Assembly: GCF_900185615.1 (NCBI RefSeq)
Contig: NZ_FYAK01000001.1
Coordinates: 281,701-345,700, forward strand
Length of the DNA stretch: 64,000 bases
Direction of reading: 5' to 3'
DNA from: Photobacterium malacitanum
Lineage (GTDB): Bacteria > Pseudomonadota > Gammaproteobacteria > Enterobacterales > Vibrionaceae
Part shown: positions 46,149-55,893 of the stretch, one piece after another
Position numbering within the stretch: position 1 is the first letter of the stretch
How the letters are laid out: every line of letters begins with the position of its first letter
Made by a program: the position numbers and the translations under genes
Notes under the pieces: model-generated
What the model was told of the DNA's origin: nothing
Databases searched by the model: none
The model's input: only the letters and a program-made list of their open reading frames with translations

Positions 46149-47378
46149 TTAAGCGTAGCGATTGGCTGTATTCTCTGCCACTTTTACTATCACTTTGACC
46201 GCAAGTTCCATCCCTTCAACGGTAATAAATTCATGAATACCGTGGAAGTTATAGCCTCCTGTGAAAATATTAGGACAAGGTAAACCCATAAATGATAACC
46301 GCGCCCCGTCAGTACCACCACGAATCGGCTTAATTTCAGGTTTTACATCACAATCCAGCATTGATTGTTGTGCAATTTCAATAATGTGGGGGAATGGCTC
46401 AACCATTTCACGCATATTATAATATGAATCCGTTAAAATAAGCTCAACGCGACCTTGTGTTAGCTTCCCGTTTAGTTCGTCGACTTTTTGTTGCATGAAG
46501 GCTTTACGTTTCTCTTGACCATCACGATCAAAATCACGAATGATATAACCCAATTCAGTACGAGCAACTGATGCATCCATTGATTTTAGATGGTAAAAGC
46601 CTTGATAGCCGTCAGTGCATTCAGGGGTTTCATCAGCTGGCATCATTAATTGAAACTGTGCTGCAATATTCATGGCGTTAACCATTTTATTTTTTGCCGT
46701 ACCTGGGTGTACATTCACACCATGGCAAATAACGTCTGCAGAGGTCGCATTAAAGTTTTCATACTCTAACTCACCAATTGGGCCACCATCGATGGTATAA
46801 GCCCACTGAGCTCCAAATTTTTCGACATCAAACAGATTCGCACCGCGACCAATTTCTTCATCCGGTGTAAAACCAATGCAAATATCACCATGCTTGATAC
46901 TAGGATTCGCAATAAGATAGGCAATAGCCGTCATTATCTCTGCAATCCCCGCTTTATTATCAGCCCCGAGTAAGGTTGTTCCGTCTGTCGTAATAATATT
47001 GTGACCATGTAACTTATTTAGATCTGGATACTGGAATGGTGATAACACTTCATCCCCTATTCCTAAAGCAATATCACCACCGCGGTAATTTTCAACCAGT
47101 TGTGGGCGAACATTTTTACCTGATGCATCAGGTGCGGTATCCATATGGGCAATGAAGCCAATTGCTGGAATATCGCCAGTCATGTTTGCCGGTAAGCGCG
47201 CAGTTAAATAACCATTATTATCTAAACAAATATCACTAAGTCCAAGCTCAACCATTTCTGACTGAAGAACTTCTGCTAATACACGTTGCCCTGGTGTACT
47301 TGGGCAAGAGCAAACCGCACCGTTAGATTGTGTGTCAAAGCTTACATATCGCAAAAAACGTTCTATTAACTTATCCAT
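46149..47378 (-). CDS. pepT: Peptidase T (tripeptidase)
   Basis: M20 zinc tripeptidase of the cytoplasm. With the start at 47378 (AAAGG seven bases upstream) it is 409 aa, the usual length. Metal-site motifs visible are [11 protein letters not shown] (His and the catalytic Asp), [24 protein letters not shown] (Glu pair), [11 protein letters not shown] and [20 protein letters not shown]. The frame extends to 47420 but that start lacks support. An FNR-like site lies about 90 bases upstream. Confidence 0.96.
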   Translation of the reverse strand: MDKLIERFLRYVSFDTQSNGAVCSCPSTPGQRVLAEVLQSEMVELGLSDICLDNNGYLTARLPANMTGDIPAIGFIAHMDTAPDASGKNVRPQLVENYRGGDIALGIGDEVLSPFQYPDLNKLHGHNIITTDGTTLLGADNKAGIAEIMTAIAYLIANPSIKHGDICIGFTPDEEIGRGANLFDVEKFGAQWAYTIDGGPIGELEYENFNATSADVICHGVNVHPGTAKNKMVNAMNIAAQFQLMMPADETPECTDGYQGFYHLKSMDASVARTELGYIIRDFDRDGQEKRKAFMQQKVDELNGKLTQGRVELILTDSYYNMREMVEPFPHIIEIAQQSMLDCDVKPEIKPIRGGTDGARLSFMGLPCPNIFTGGYNFHGIHEFITVEGMELAVKVIVKVAENTANRYA

Positions 47379-47465
47379 TAAGTAACCTTTATTACAGAAA
47401 CTGACAGCTACGACTGCCACTATTTACTATTGTGTTTATTATCATCGAAAGGTAAATAAATGACA

Positions 47466-47479
47466 TTGAGATACATCAT
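47466..47479. promoter_or_regulatory. FNR-like site upstream of pepT
   Basis: TTGAGATACATCAT matches TTGAT-N4-ATCAA at 8 of 10 positions, 87 bases before the start codon. pepT is anaerobically induced through FNR in Salmonella, so the placement is sensible. Confidence 0.5.
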
Positions 47480-47585
47480 CATTAGCGTTTTTTTTGTGTA
47501 ATATCATTCTTCATTTTTAATGATGGTGGTGAAGGTTTGGTTTTTTTAACAGAACATAAAGTTATAGTGCGTTAGGTGTGTTACT

Positions 47586-47621
47586 TAAAAAAAAGCTCCT
47601 TATACAAAGGAGCCCTTTTGA
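47586..47621 (-). terminator. Terminator of the 47637-48509 membrane protein gene
   Basis: On the minus strand GGGCTCCTT pairs with AAGGAGCTTTT and a T-run follows. Confidence 0.85.
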
Positions 47622-47636
47622 TACATAACGTTTAGA

Positions 47637-48509
47637 TTACGCATTGAATGTATCATTATTTACTGACTCATTGAGCTTATCATTAGACGTTGGGGTCTGA
47701 TCATTTCCATTAGATGCTACAGATGTAACCTGCAATGTAATGCCAAACATATTGCGATAGATAATAGCTTTTACATTAAAGAAAAATGGCAATGTCCACA
47801 ATAAACCAATCCCCGCAGTTGCAATAGATACAAAAAATAGAATCATGACGACAAGAAAGATTGCAGTCATTGGCATCACTTTACGCACTGTAGCCATAAA
47901 TGAATATTGAATAGCTTTAATCGGTGTTACACGCTTTTCACATACCAATAAAATAGCCATGCTCAATGCCATTGTTAAAAACAATCCGACTAATGGGAAA
48001 ATACTGCTGCCAATGCCCTGAATTGAAGATATTAATAACATCGTGATAATCGAAACTAACGTGAACGAAAATCCTTTAACGATTTGACTCGCTTTCGTTG
48101 GCAACCCTACCGCGTGATTAAGTGCCATCAAGCTAACGCCAACATATAAAGGAGCGATTAACACGTCAGACCAAAAGTTAGCCATAAAGCCCGCTTTTAA
48201 AATTTCTTCAGTAAACCCCTTTCCTGTAATAAAGGCATCAAAAAACACATTAGGGCTACCTAGTTGTACTTTCAAGCTCAAAAGTAACAATGCTATTTGT
48301 GCAATAAACAAGCAAATTACAGCAGGTAAAAATCTAGTGAAATTTTTTGCTGTAATTTTAAATGCTTCTTGAAGAACAGCTATTGGTTGTAACTCAACAT
48401 CACCAGCCATTGCTTTTTCAATTGAACCACCAACGTGAAAACTCTTTTTAGTCGTCTCTTTCATACTCATATCATCATTATTCTGGTAGGCGTATTGTAC
48501 GTTACTCAT
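47637..48509 (-). CDS. Polytopic membrane protein of unknown function
   Basis: A 290-aa integral membrane protein with about five or six helices, not assigned to a named family. A cytoplasmic N-terminal stretch (about 1-60) contains GGSIEKAMAGDVELQPIAVLQEAFKIT, followed by hydrophobic segments near 61-80, 108-133, 146-166, 168-192 and 210-240. The C-terminus is polar and Asn/Asp-rich. The arrangement resembles YciC/DUF975-like integral proteins. The start is uncertain: no ribosome site is seen before ATG 48509, and ATG 48470 or 48464 are alternatives. Confidence 0.75.
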   Translation of the reverse strand: MSNVQYAYQNNDDMSMKETTKKSFHVGGSIEKAMAGDVELQPIAVLQEAFKITAKNFTRFLPAVICLFIAQIALLLLSLKVQLGSPNVFFDAFITGKGFTEEILKAGFMANFWSDVLIAPLYVGVSLMALNHAVGLPTKASQIVKGFSFTLVSIITMLLISSIQGIGSSIFPLVGLFLTMALSMAILLVCEKRVTPIKAIQYSFMATVRKVMPMTAIFLVVMILFFVSIATAGIGLLWTLPFFFNVKAIIYRNMFGITLQVTSVASNGNDQTPTSNDKLNESVNNDTFNA

Positions 48510-48907
48510 GATGGGACAAAAACACTATTCACGTAAAAATTTATTTCAAAACCCCGTTAACGCATGAAAAACAGGCAATAAATTACAACAAAGGCCATAA
48601 CAGCCACTCTTTTGTGTTTTATTATAAAATCCATCAACTATCATTGAACATAAATAATAAATTTTTGGGCTTAAAAATAAACATTACTATTATTGTTTTT
48701 ATCGTAATTTATTTTTTCAGTATTATTTGTAATAGCAACCATATTGCTTGGAATCAACGTGCTATCATTATTGCAAGTAGTAACTAATCTATAAATTTAA
48801 TGAAAAAACGCTTTAAATTGAAAGACTACAGGTCTATTATGCGCCCCTAATTTTAGCCAAAACATTGGGGCTTAACCAATCAGTCCCACGGTGGAGATAA
48901 CGTAGAA
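48510..48907. promoter_or_regulatory. Divergent upstream region and potA leader
   Basis: 398 AT-rich bases with no gene. Near potA, GCCCC (48843-48847) pairs with GGGGC (48867-48871) and TTTT with AAAA inside, giving a leader hairpin some 20 bases before the ribosome site. GGAG at 48893-48896 is 11 bases before the potA start. Confidence 0.45.
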
Positions 48908-50026
48908 TTGAACGTTGCAAAAACATCTAAGAAACCTGTAATTCAGCTGAAGGGTCTTAGCAAAAGCTTTGACGGTAAGCAAATCATTACAGGTTTGGAT
49001 CTAAACGTAAACGATGGTGAATTTTTAACCATTTTAGGTCCATCAGGCTGTGGTAAAACCACAGTACTTCGTCTAATTGCTGGTTTTGAGACTGCTGATA
49101 ATGGGCAAGTCACAATTGATGGCAAAGATGTTACTGACATTCCCGCTGAACAACGTCTCGTTAATACGGTGTTTCAGAGTTACGCACTGTTTCCACATAT
49201 GACAGTGTTTGAGAACGTCGCGTTTGGTTTACGCATGCAAAAAGTGCCATCGAGTGATATTGAACCTCGAGTTATGGAAGCATTGCGTATGGTGCAACTT
49301 GACAAATTTGCCCCTCGTAAACCTCATCAATTGTCCGGTGGTCAGCAACAACGTGTTGCGATTGCACGTGCAGTTGTTAATAAACCAAAAGTTCTTTTGC
49401 TTGATGAATCACTTTCTGCGCTTGATTACAAACTACGTAAACAAATGCAGCTTGAGCTAAAACAACTACAGCGGAAACTTGGTATTACTTTTATTTTCGT
49501 AACTCACGATCAAGAAGAAGCACTGTCGATGTCTGATCGTATCATCGTAATGCGCGATGGTTATGTTGAGCAAGATGGTAGCCCTCGTGAAATTTACGAA
49601 GAGCCAACTAACTTATTTGTTGCTCACTTTATTGGTGAGATCAACGTGTTTGATGCAACCGTTAAAGAACGCTTAGATAGTAAGCGCATTATGGCTGATG
49701 TAGAAGGTCGTCATTCTTTAATTCACTGTGAACTTGACGTTGCTATTGGCGATAAAGTGAAAGTGCTATTACGTCCTGAAGATATTCGCATTGAAGAAAT
49801 TCATAACGGCGATCAGACAACAGGCATTTTAGGCAAAGTTAAAGAACGTACTTATAAAGGTATGACACTTGATTCTGTGGTTCAGCTAGATTCAGGAAAA
49901 TCGGTAATGGTTAGTGAATTCTTCAACGAAGATGATCCTGACGTAGACCACTCTCTTGATCAAAAAGTTGCCATTACTTGGGTTGAAAGTTGGGAAGTGG
50001 TGCTAGCTGATGAGCAAGAAGTTTAA
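48908..50026 (+). CDS. potA: Spermidine/putrescine ABC transporter ATPase
   Basis: Energises polyamine uptake with PotB, PotC and PotD. The 372 aa have Walker A GPSGCGKT (residues 44-51), Q-loop [11 protein letters not shown], signature [10 protein letters not shown] and Walker [12 protein letters not shown], then a C-terminal TOBE domain ([18 protein letters not shown]). The likely start is a rare TTG at 48908 because no better in-frame ATG precedes the conserved region. The 3' end overlaps potB by 17 bases. Confidence 0.95.
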   Translation: MNVAKTSKKPVIQLKGLSKSFDGKQIITGLDLNVNDGEFLTILGPSGCGKTTVLRLIAGFETADNGQVTIDGKDVTDIPAEQRLVNTVFQSYALFPHMTVFENVAFGLRMQKVPSSDIEPRVMEALRMVQLDKFAPRKPHQLSGGQQQRVAIARAVVNKPKVLLLDESLSALDYKLRKQMQLELKQLQRKLGITFIFVTHDQEEALSMSDRIIVMRDGYVEQDGSPREIYEEPTNLFVAHFIGEINVFDATVKERLDSKRIMADVEGRHSLIHCELDVAIGDKVKVLLRPEDIRIEEIHNGDQTTGILGKVKERTYKGMTLDSVVQLDSGKSVMVSEFFNEDDPDVDHSLDQKVAITWVESWEVVLADEQEV

Positions 50027-50867
50027 TCTCCAAAACATCATCATAACGATTGTTGTAAGTTGGTTACTATTATTTGTATTTGTACCCAACCTAATGATTA
50101 TCGGCACGAGTTTTTTAACCCGTGATGATGCAAACTTGATCAAAATGGTGTTCACCTTAGATAACTACGAACGTCTTTTCGATCCAATGTATGCAAAAGT
50201 ACTTTTGCATTCATTTAATATGGCAATTACAGCAACATTATTATGCTTGTTAATTGGCTACCCTTTTGCGTATGCCATTGCAAAAATGCCTGAAAAATGG
50301 CGTCCATTTATGCTGTTTTTGGTCATTGTTCCTTTTTGGACTAACTCGCTGATCCGCACATATGGCTTAAAGCTGATGCTTGGTACGCGTGGTATTCTAA
50401 ATAATACATTAATGTACTTAGATATTATTGATAAGCCCATGCGTATCATGTACACCGAATATGCAGTAATGATTGGCTTAGTTTATATTTTGCTGCCATT
50501 TATGGTGTTACCTTTGTACTCGGCAATAGAAAAACTTGATAATAACTATATCGAAGCCGCTCGAGATTTAGGTGCGAATAAGTTTCAAACGTTTATTAAA
50601 GTTATTTTCCCACTAACAATGCCAGGTGTTATTGCTGGTTGTTTATTAGTGCTACTGCCTGCCCTTGGTATGTTCTATGTAGCAGACCTACTTGGTGGTG
50701 CGAAAAACTTGCTGATTGGTAACGTGATTAAGAGTCAAGTGCTCAACGCTCGTGACTGGCCATTTGGCTCTGCGACCAGTATTGCATTAACGCTAGCAAT
50801 GGCAATTATGTTATATGCTTATTATCGCGCAGGAAAATTACTGAACAAAAAAGTGGAGCTTGAATAA
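50010..50867 (+). CDS. potB: Spermidine/putrescine permease PotB
   Basis: Inner-membrane permease with six helices, 285 aa. The ATPase-contact EAA loop [22 protein letters not shown] is near residue 180. The start overlaps the potA end and the stop overlaps the potC start by one base, so the three genes are translationally coupled. Confidence 0.94.
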   Translation: MSKKFNLQNIIITIVVSWLLLFVFVPNLMIIGTSFLTRDDANLIKMVFTLDNYERLFDPMYAKVLLHSFNMAITATLLCLLIGYPFAYAIAKMPEKWRPFMLFLVIVPFWTNSLIRTYGLKLMLGTRGILNNTLMYLDIIDKPMRIMYTEYAVMIGLVYILLPFMVLPLYSAIEKLDNNYIEAARDLGANKFQTFIKVIFPLTMPGVIAGCLLVLLPALGMFYVADLLGGAKNLLIGNVIKSQVLNARDWPFGSATSIALTLAMAIMLYAYYRAGKLLNKKVELE

Positions 50868-51634
50868 TGGGACGTTTGTTTAAATTCAGCTTCATGTCAG
50901 TCGTTTACGCTTTTTTGTATACGCCAATTATTATTTTGATTGTTAACTCATTTAACGCCAGTAAATTTGGTATGAAATGGGGTGGTTTTACAACAAAGTG
51001 GTATAGCGAATTAGTTAATAACGATAGTTTGATGCAAGCTGCTGGGCACTCAATTACGATTGCAGTAATTTCAGCAACGGCTGCATCATTAATCGGTAGC
51101 TTAACAGCTGTTGCCCTATTTCGTTATAATTTCAAAGGCAAGAAGTTCGTATCAGGCATGCTATTTCTAGTGATGATGTCACCTGATATTGTAATGGCAA
51201 TTTCGTTATTAGCATTGTTCCTATTAATTGGTGCAAACCTTGGCTTCTTAACGTTATTACTGTCACATATTACTTTTTGTTTGCCATTTGTTGTAGTAAC
51301 TGTATACAGTCGTTTAAAAGGCTTTGATGTAAAAATGCTTGAAGCAGCACGTGACTTAGGCGCAAGTGAGTGGGTAATTTTAAAACAAATTATTCTGCCG
51401 CTAGCTAAGCCTGCTGTTGCCGCTGGTTGGTTATTAAGCTTTACATTATCACTTGATGACGTAATTGTGAGTTCGTTCGTTACAGGACCTAGTTATGAAA
51501 TCTTACCTCTAAAGATTTACTCGATGGTTAAAGTCGGTATCTCACCAGAGGTTAATGCATTGGCAACTATTATGCTGATCATTTCGCTATTCCTTGTAAT
51601 TTGTTCGCAATTACTTGCAAGAGAAAAAAAGTAA
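50867..51634 (+). CDS. potC: Spermidine/putrescine permease PotC
   Basis: Second six-helix permease subunit, 255 aa, with the EAA loop [19 protein letters not shown]. The ATG shares its first base with the potB stop. A strong terminator follows, so potD is not simply continuous with this operon. Confidence 0.94.
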   Translation: MGRLFKFSFMSVVYAFLYTPIIILIVNSFNASKFGMKWGGFTTKWYSELVNNDSLMQAAGHSITIAVISATAASLIGSLTAVALFRYNFKGKKFVSGMLFLVMMSPDIVMAISLLALFLLIGANLGFLTLLLSHITFCLPFVVVTVYSRLKGFDVKMLEAARDLGASEWVILKQIILPLAKPAVAAGWLLSFTLSLDDVIVSSFVTGPSYEILPLKIYSMVKVGISPEVNALATIMLIISLFLVICSQLLAREKK

Positions 51635-51656
51635 TATCACTGTTTAAACAACGATT

Positions 51657-51692
51657 AAATAGCTAACTTACTTAAAGTTAGCTATTTTTTTA
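51657..51692 (+). terminator. Strong terminator between potC and potD
   Basis: A perfect 13-bp stem AAATAGCTAACTT / AAGTTAGCTATTT with loop ACTTA and a T-run. Confidence 0.93.
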
Positions 51693-52036
51693 TCTAGCCT
51701 ATTCTCCATCAAATGCCCTTTAAGGGTGTTTTAATCTTATCTTGGCCAAAATTGGTTTCGAGTGTTTTATATTTTATCTGTGTTTGTATAACAATATTAT
51801 CTAAAGGTTAAGTATCTGTTATATATCAATACTCTGAAGATAAATATCTTCTCATATCACTCATATTTGTGATGGTGGTATGATTTTATCTGCTATAATA
51901 GCCTCGTATACCAATTCATATTTGTTTAAAAAGCACGCTCTTTTAAAGTGCCTGATAAACGACACAAAATTAGGAGAAGCGGTTAAAGCCGCTAGAGAAC
52001 ATTCTCGATATCCTGTTTAGTTAGGAGCTAACAACA
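51693..52036 (+). promoter_or_regulatory. potD promoter and structured leader
   Basis: 344 bases without a gene. The end of the leader contains three small hairpins: AGCGG / CCGCT (51978-51993), GAGA / TCTC (51995-52006) and GTTAG-GAG-CTAAC (52020-52032). The last one holds the AGGAG ribosome site of potD in its stem and loop. An RNA-based control of potD is possible. Confidence 0.5.
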
Positions 52037-53089
52037 ATGAAAAAATGGTCTTTAATGATGGCCGGTGCGGTTTGTGCTGTGTCAATGTACTCAAACATTG
52101 CCACTGCTGCAGATTCAGATAGCAACAAGTTATACTTTTACAACTGGTCTGAATACATCCCCAACGATGTTCTAGAACAGTTCACAAAAGAAACCGGTAT
52201 TAAAGTAATTTATTCGACCTATGAGTCGAATGAGACCATGTACGCTAAGCTAAAAACTTATGATAAAGGCTACGATTTAATTGTTCCTTCAACTTACTAC
52301 GTTTCAAAAATGAGTAAGGAAGGCATGCTGAAGAAGATCGATAAATCAAAGATCCCTAATTTTGCTGGTATTGGTAAAAACTATTTAGATAAACCTTTTG
52401 ATCCAAATAATAACTACTCTATCCCTTACATTTGGGGTGCAACAGGCATCGGCGTCAATACAGATGTAGTAGACAAATCAAAAATCACTAGCTGGGCTGA
52501 TTTATGGGATCCAAAGTGGCAAGGTCAGTTAATGATGATGGACGATGCACGTGAAGTGTTCCAAGTTGCATTACGTAAACTAGGCTATTCTGGTAATACT
52601 CGTGATCCTAAGCAAATTAAAGCAGCTTATGAAGAACTGAAGAAGTTAATGCCTAACGTATTGGTATTTAACTCTGACTTCCCTGCTAACCCATACATGG
52701 CTGGTGAAACACCATTAGGTATGCTTTGGAATGGCTCTGCATACATGGCACGTAAAGAAGGTGCGCCAATTGATATCGTATGGCCAAAAGAAGGTGCAAT
52801 CTTCTGGATGGACAGCCTAGCAATTCCAGTTAATGCAAAGCATGTTGATAATGCATACAAGATGATCAACTTCTTACTTCGCCCTGATATTGCAGCAAAA
52901 ATTGCACTACAAATTGGTTACCCTACACCTGTAGAAGCTGCGAAGAAGCTGTTACCAGCAAGTTTTGTAAACGATCCAAGCATCTACCCGACACAAGCAG
53001 TAATGGATGCTGGTGAATGGCAGAATAGTGTTGGTCCTATGAGCGAAGTATACGAAGAATACTTCCAAAAACTAAAAGCTGGTGAATAA
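52037..53089 (+). CDS. potD: Spermidine/putrescine-binding periplasmic protein
   Basis: Polyamine-binding component of the PotABCD transporter, 350 aa. The signal peptide ends at about residue 25 (NIATAA). The mature chain opens KLYFYNWSEYIPNDVL, typical of PotD/PotF, and contains VPSTYYVSKM, YIWGATGIGVN and FWMDSLAIP, which line the polyamine site in homologues. It lies after its own leader and ends at a strong terminator. Confidence 0.95.
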   Translation: MKKWSLMMAGAVCAVSMYSNIATAADSDSNKLYFYNWSEYIPNDVLEQFTKETGIKVIYSTYESNETMYAKLKTYDKGYDLIVPSTYYVSKMSKEGMLKKIDKSKIPNFAGIGKNYLDKPFDPNNNYSIPYIWGATGIGVNTDVVDKSKITSWADLWDPKWQGQLMMMDDAREVFQVALRKLGYSGNTRDPKQIKAAYEELKKLMPNVLVFNSDFPANPYMAGETPLGMLWNGSAYMARKEGAPIDIVWPKEGAIFWMDSLAIPVNAKHVDNAYKMINFLLRPDIAAKIALQIGYPTPVEAAKKLLPASFVNDPSIYPTQAVMDAGEWQNSVGPMSEVYEEYFQKLKAGE

Positions 53090-53111
53090 TCGCGACCTTT
53101 AGTTAATCATA

Positions 53112-53148
53112 ACCAAAAAAACCGAGCTTTTTAGCTCGGTTTTTTATT
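53112..53148 (+). terminator. Rho-independent terminator of potD
   Basis: Stem AAAACCGAGCT / AGCTCGGTTTT, loop TTTT, T-run; A-rich on the left, so it may also serve cobB. Confidence 0.93.
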
Positions 53149-53169
53149 ATATCTGTGCTGTTATTTTTG

Positions 53170-53886
53170 CTATTGGGCTTTTAATAGCTCATCAACATAA
53201 GCTGGCACTAATATAGAAGCTTTACCATAACGCTTCTCTTCAAATTCATTTTCAACATTACTTGGCTCTAAATTAAGCTCGATAGTATGTGCACCTTGCA
53301 ATGATGCTTCATGCACAAATCCTGCGGCGGGATAAACATTACCTGATGTGCCAATTGCTATGAACAAATCCGCCTTCACAATCGCATCATGGATTTTATC
53401 CATATCAATAGGCATTTCTCCAAACCATACGATATCAGGTCGTAGCGGCGCTGCTAATTGACAACAGTGGCAATGATCCTCTGTGTGTAAATCACCATGC
53501 CATTCTATAGTTTGCCCAGATTCACAACAACGCACTTTTAAAAGTTCACCATGCATATGAATTACATTGCGGCTACCTGCACGCTCGTGCAGATTGTCAA
53601 TGTTTTGAGTCACTATGGTTACTGTACCCTCTAATTCGGCTTCTAACTTCGCTAGCGCGTAATGAGCAGCATTAGGAGCAACAGATCCATCTTCTATCTG
53701 CGCTCGACGCGCATTATAAAAAGCTTGTACTAATTCAGGATCACGTTGATAACCTTCAGGGGTTGCAACATCTTCCACACGATGCTCTTCCCATAGCCCA
53801 TCAGCAGCACGGAAAGTACGAATCCCCGACTCGGCAGAAATTCCCGCTCCTGTTAGCACGACAATATTTTTGTAAGGAAATAACAT
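53170..53886 (-). CDS. cobB: NAD-dependent protein deacylase (sirtuin)
   Basis: Sir2-family deacetylase/desuccinylase of the cytoplasm, 238 aa. NAD-binding [14 protein letters not shown], the catalytic region [13 protein letters not shown] with HMHGE, and a zinc ribbon of cysteines (KVRCCESG and HCHCC) are visible, followed by [11 protein letters not shown] and [14 protein letters not shown]. The Ala/Tyr/Arg features of class III sirtuins (YNARR) are present, supporting desuccinylase activity. It is the short form without an N-terminal extension. Confidence 0.95.
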   Translation of the reverse strand: MLFPYKNIVVLTGAGISAESGIRTFRAADGLWEEHRVEDVATPEGYQRDPELVQAFYNARRAQIEDGSVAPNAAHYALAKLEAELEGTVTIVTQNIDNLHERAGSRNVIHMHGELLKVRCCESGQTIEWHGDLHTEDHCHCCQLAAPLRPDIVWFGEMPIDMDKIHDAIVKADLFIAIGTSGNVYPAAGFVHEASLQGAHTIELNLEPSNVENEFEEKRYGKASILVPAYVDELLKAQ

Positions 53887-54020
53887 AACAGCATCCTTTA
53901 GTGGTAGTAGTAATAAGCCTTTAGTCTATTTATACCACTGATTTTATATGGTTTAACGGAGTTTTTTATTAGACGTTAGTATGAGGAATAATGGATTGTT
54001 ATTAATATCAAATTATGCTC

Positions 54021-54066
54021 AAAAAAAAACCGATCACATTCTTTATTGAATGCCGATCGGCTTTTA
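54021..54066 (-). terminator. Terminator of the formate dehydrogenase operon
   Basis: CCGATC / GATCGG plus CATTC / GAATG arms form one long hairpin, with a run of nine T on the minus-strand exit side. Confidence 0.92.
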
Positions 54067-54084
54067 TTTACTGTTTTTTAACTG

Positions 54085-55143
54085 TTAACCATCCGTTGAT
54101 GGTTTAGGTTTATCTGACAATACTTTTTCTGGCTCGTAACCCGGTTGGTTTTCAGGTAAATCTTTTACCTCATCAAACCATAGATTATGGTGTTCACGTG
54201 CCCAAGTTTCATCAACATCACCCGTAACCATGCCATCAAGTCCTGCTTCCATACCAAATAAACCAATATAGATATGGAATATAAAACCACAGATTAAAAT
54301 CAGTGCTGATAACATATGAAGTAAATTAGATAACTCCATATCACGACGAGTTTGATCAAAAATAGGGAAATCTAATATAAAGCCACTGACTGTAATCGAA
54401 AATCCAAAGATAATCAGTAACCAAAAGATAGCTTTCTCACCGCCATTAGAGAAACCAGCAGATGGGTGCGAACCTTTATGTTTACCCACCATACCGCCCA
54501 TCTTCTTAAACCATTCGATATCGACTTTGTTAAAGGTGCTTTTACGCCACCATTTAACCAATACGGCCAACAATAGAATCGCAAAAATAGGCCCCATATA
54601 ATTATGGTATTGCTTGGCAGCAAAAATGATCCAACCCCAGATTTCAGTAGGAACAATAGGTTTAATAAAATGTTTACCATAAACGAGTGTTAAACCACTG
54701 AACCCTAATGTTAGAAACGTAAAAGCCATACTCCAGTGTAGCGCTCTATCAATTCGGCTCCAGCGCTTTATCTTACGACCTGTTTTAGGTTTACTTAACT
54801 TAAGCGGACCAATAACCACATAAGCTAATGTTACCATCACAAGGCTTCCAAAAATGGCTAATGCACCAAGTGGCGACATCCACTTTTCTTTGAGGATATA
54901 CCATGTTTGTCCAGGTACACTGATTAAGACATCATGCTCTGGCCAACCTGATGTGGTATAACCTTTTTCACCATCTTTTACCATCCGCCAATAATCAGCG
55001 CCAGCAAAGCCAATCACTTCTTTTTTTACTACAGCCTCACCAGGTGTTGTTGCATCACTACCACTTGCCATTGCGGGTACTGAAAACAGCATAATTAATG
55101 CGGTAACCATGATAGTTAACCAGCGTTGAGTTCGCTTAGTCAT
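54085..55143 (-). CDS. fdhC: Formate dehydrogenase cytochrome b556 (gamma) subunit
   Basis: Membrane subunit that takes electrons from the iron-sulfur subunit and passes them to quinone. With the start at 55143 (AGGAG five bases upstream) it is 352 aa. A signal peptide (about 1-26) is followed by a periplasmic stretch and five hydrophobic helices. Histidines that fit haem-b ligands lie in RALHWSMAF, KQYHNYMG, NLLHMLSA and IFHIYIGLFG. The symbol follows common practice for this subunit in FdhABC systems; fdnI/fdoI are the E. coli equivalents. Confidence 0.92.
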   Translation of the reverse strand: MTKRTQRWLTIMVTALIMLFSVPAMASGSDATTPGEAVVKKEVIGFAGADYWRMVKDGEKGYTTSGWPEHDVLISVPGQTWYILKEKWMSPLGALAIFGSLVMVTLAYVVIGPLKLSKPKTGRKIKRWSRIDRALHWSMAFTFLTLGFSGLTLVYGKHFIKPIVPTEIWGWIIFAAKQYHNYMGPIFAILLLAVLVKWWRKSTFNKVDIEWFKKMGGMVGKHKGSHPSAGFSNGGEKAIFWLLIIFGFSITVSGFILDFPIFDQTRRDMELSNLLHMLSALILICGFIFHIYIGLFGMEAGLDGMVTGDVDETWAREHHNLWFDEVKDLPENQPGYEPEKVLSDKPKPSTDG

Positions 55144-55264
55144 TACAGCTCCTGTCCACCCAAAAAACGGATTAATTGGCACACCAAGACTACTGATGTG
55201 CCTAACTATTACAACAAGTCAATAAATAGGCGTAAAATTATCTTTCAAGCCTATTTAAAGATAA

Positions 55265-55882
55265 TCAAACTTTACGAACTTTACTTGCGTCGTAAGCTAA
55301 ATCATCAGCACTTGCCCAACCCGCATCTTTTGCACCACGAGCAACAACACGCTTACTGAAAATTTCAGAGATTTTTTCAGCATCACCTGCAAGTAATGAC
55401 TTCGTCGAACACATTGAAGCACACATAGGTAACTTACCTTCTGCGATACGGTTAGCACCATAAAGTAGACGTTCTTTCTCAGAGCCTGGTTCTGTATTTG
55501 GACCACCAGAACAGTAAGTGCACTTATCCATTTTACCACGCTCAGCAAATGCATCTTGTTTTGGAAATTGCGGCGCACCAAATGGACAAGCAAATAAACA
55601 ATAACCACAACCGATACATAAATCTTTATCGTGCTGCACAATGCCATCTTCTGTTTGGCTAAAACAATCTGCTGGACATACTGCCATACACGGCGCATCA
55701 CTACAGTGCATACAAGCCACAGAGATTGATGTTTCCCCAGGAAGTCCGTCGTTTAAGGTCACAACGCGACGACGTTGAATACCCCAACCAACAGCTTCAG
55801 AGTTAGCATTTTTACAAGCTGTCACACAACCGTTGCACTCAATACAACGTTTAGAGTCACAAAGAAATTTCATACGTGCCAT
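55265..55882 (-). CDS. fdhB: Formate dehydrogenase iron-sulfur (beta) subunit
   Basis: A 205-aa electron-transfer subunit with four ferredoxin-type cysteine groups: CIECNGCVTACKNAN, CMHCSDAPCMAVCP, CIGCGYCLFACPFG, and a dispersed fourth (CTYC with CASMC). It lacks the C-terminal membrane helix of E. coli FdnH. It is 11 bases downstream of the catalytic subunit gene, so they are cotranscribed. Confidence 0.95.
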   Translation of the reverse strand: MARMKFLCDSKRCIECNGCVTACKNANSEAVGWGIQRRRVVTLNDGLPGETSISVACMHCSDAPCMAVCPADCFSQTEDGIVQHDKDLCIGCGYCLFACPFGAPQFPKQDAFAERGKMDKCTYCSGGPNTEPGSEKERLLYGANRIAEGKLPMCASMCSTKSLLAGDAEKISEIFSKRVVARGAKDAGWASADDLAYDASKVRKV

Positions 55883-55893
55883 CAGGTGACTCC

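Noticed and set aside
55297-55701. 134-codon minus-strand frame inside fdhB
   Set aside because: It is the other frame of a ferredoxin gene; the conserved cysteine motifs are in the fdhB frame.
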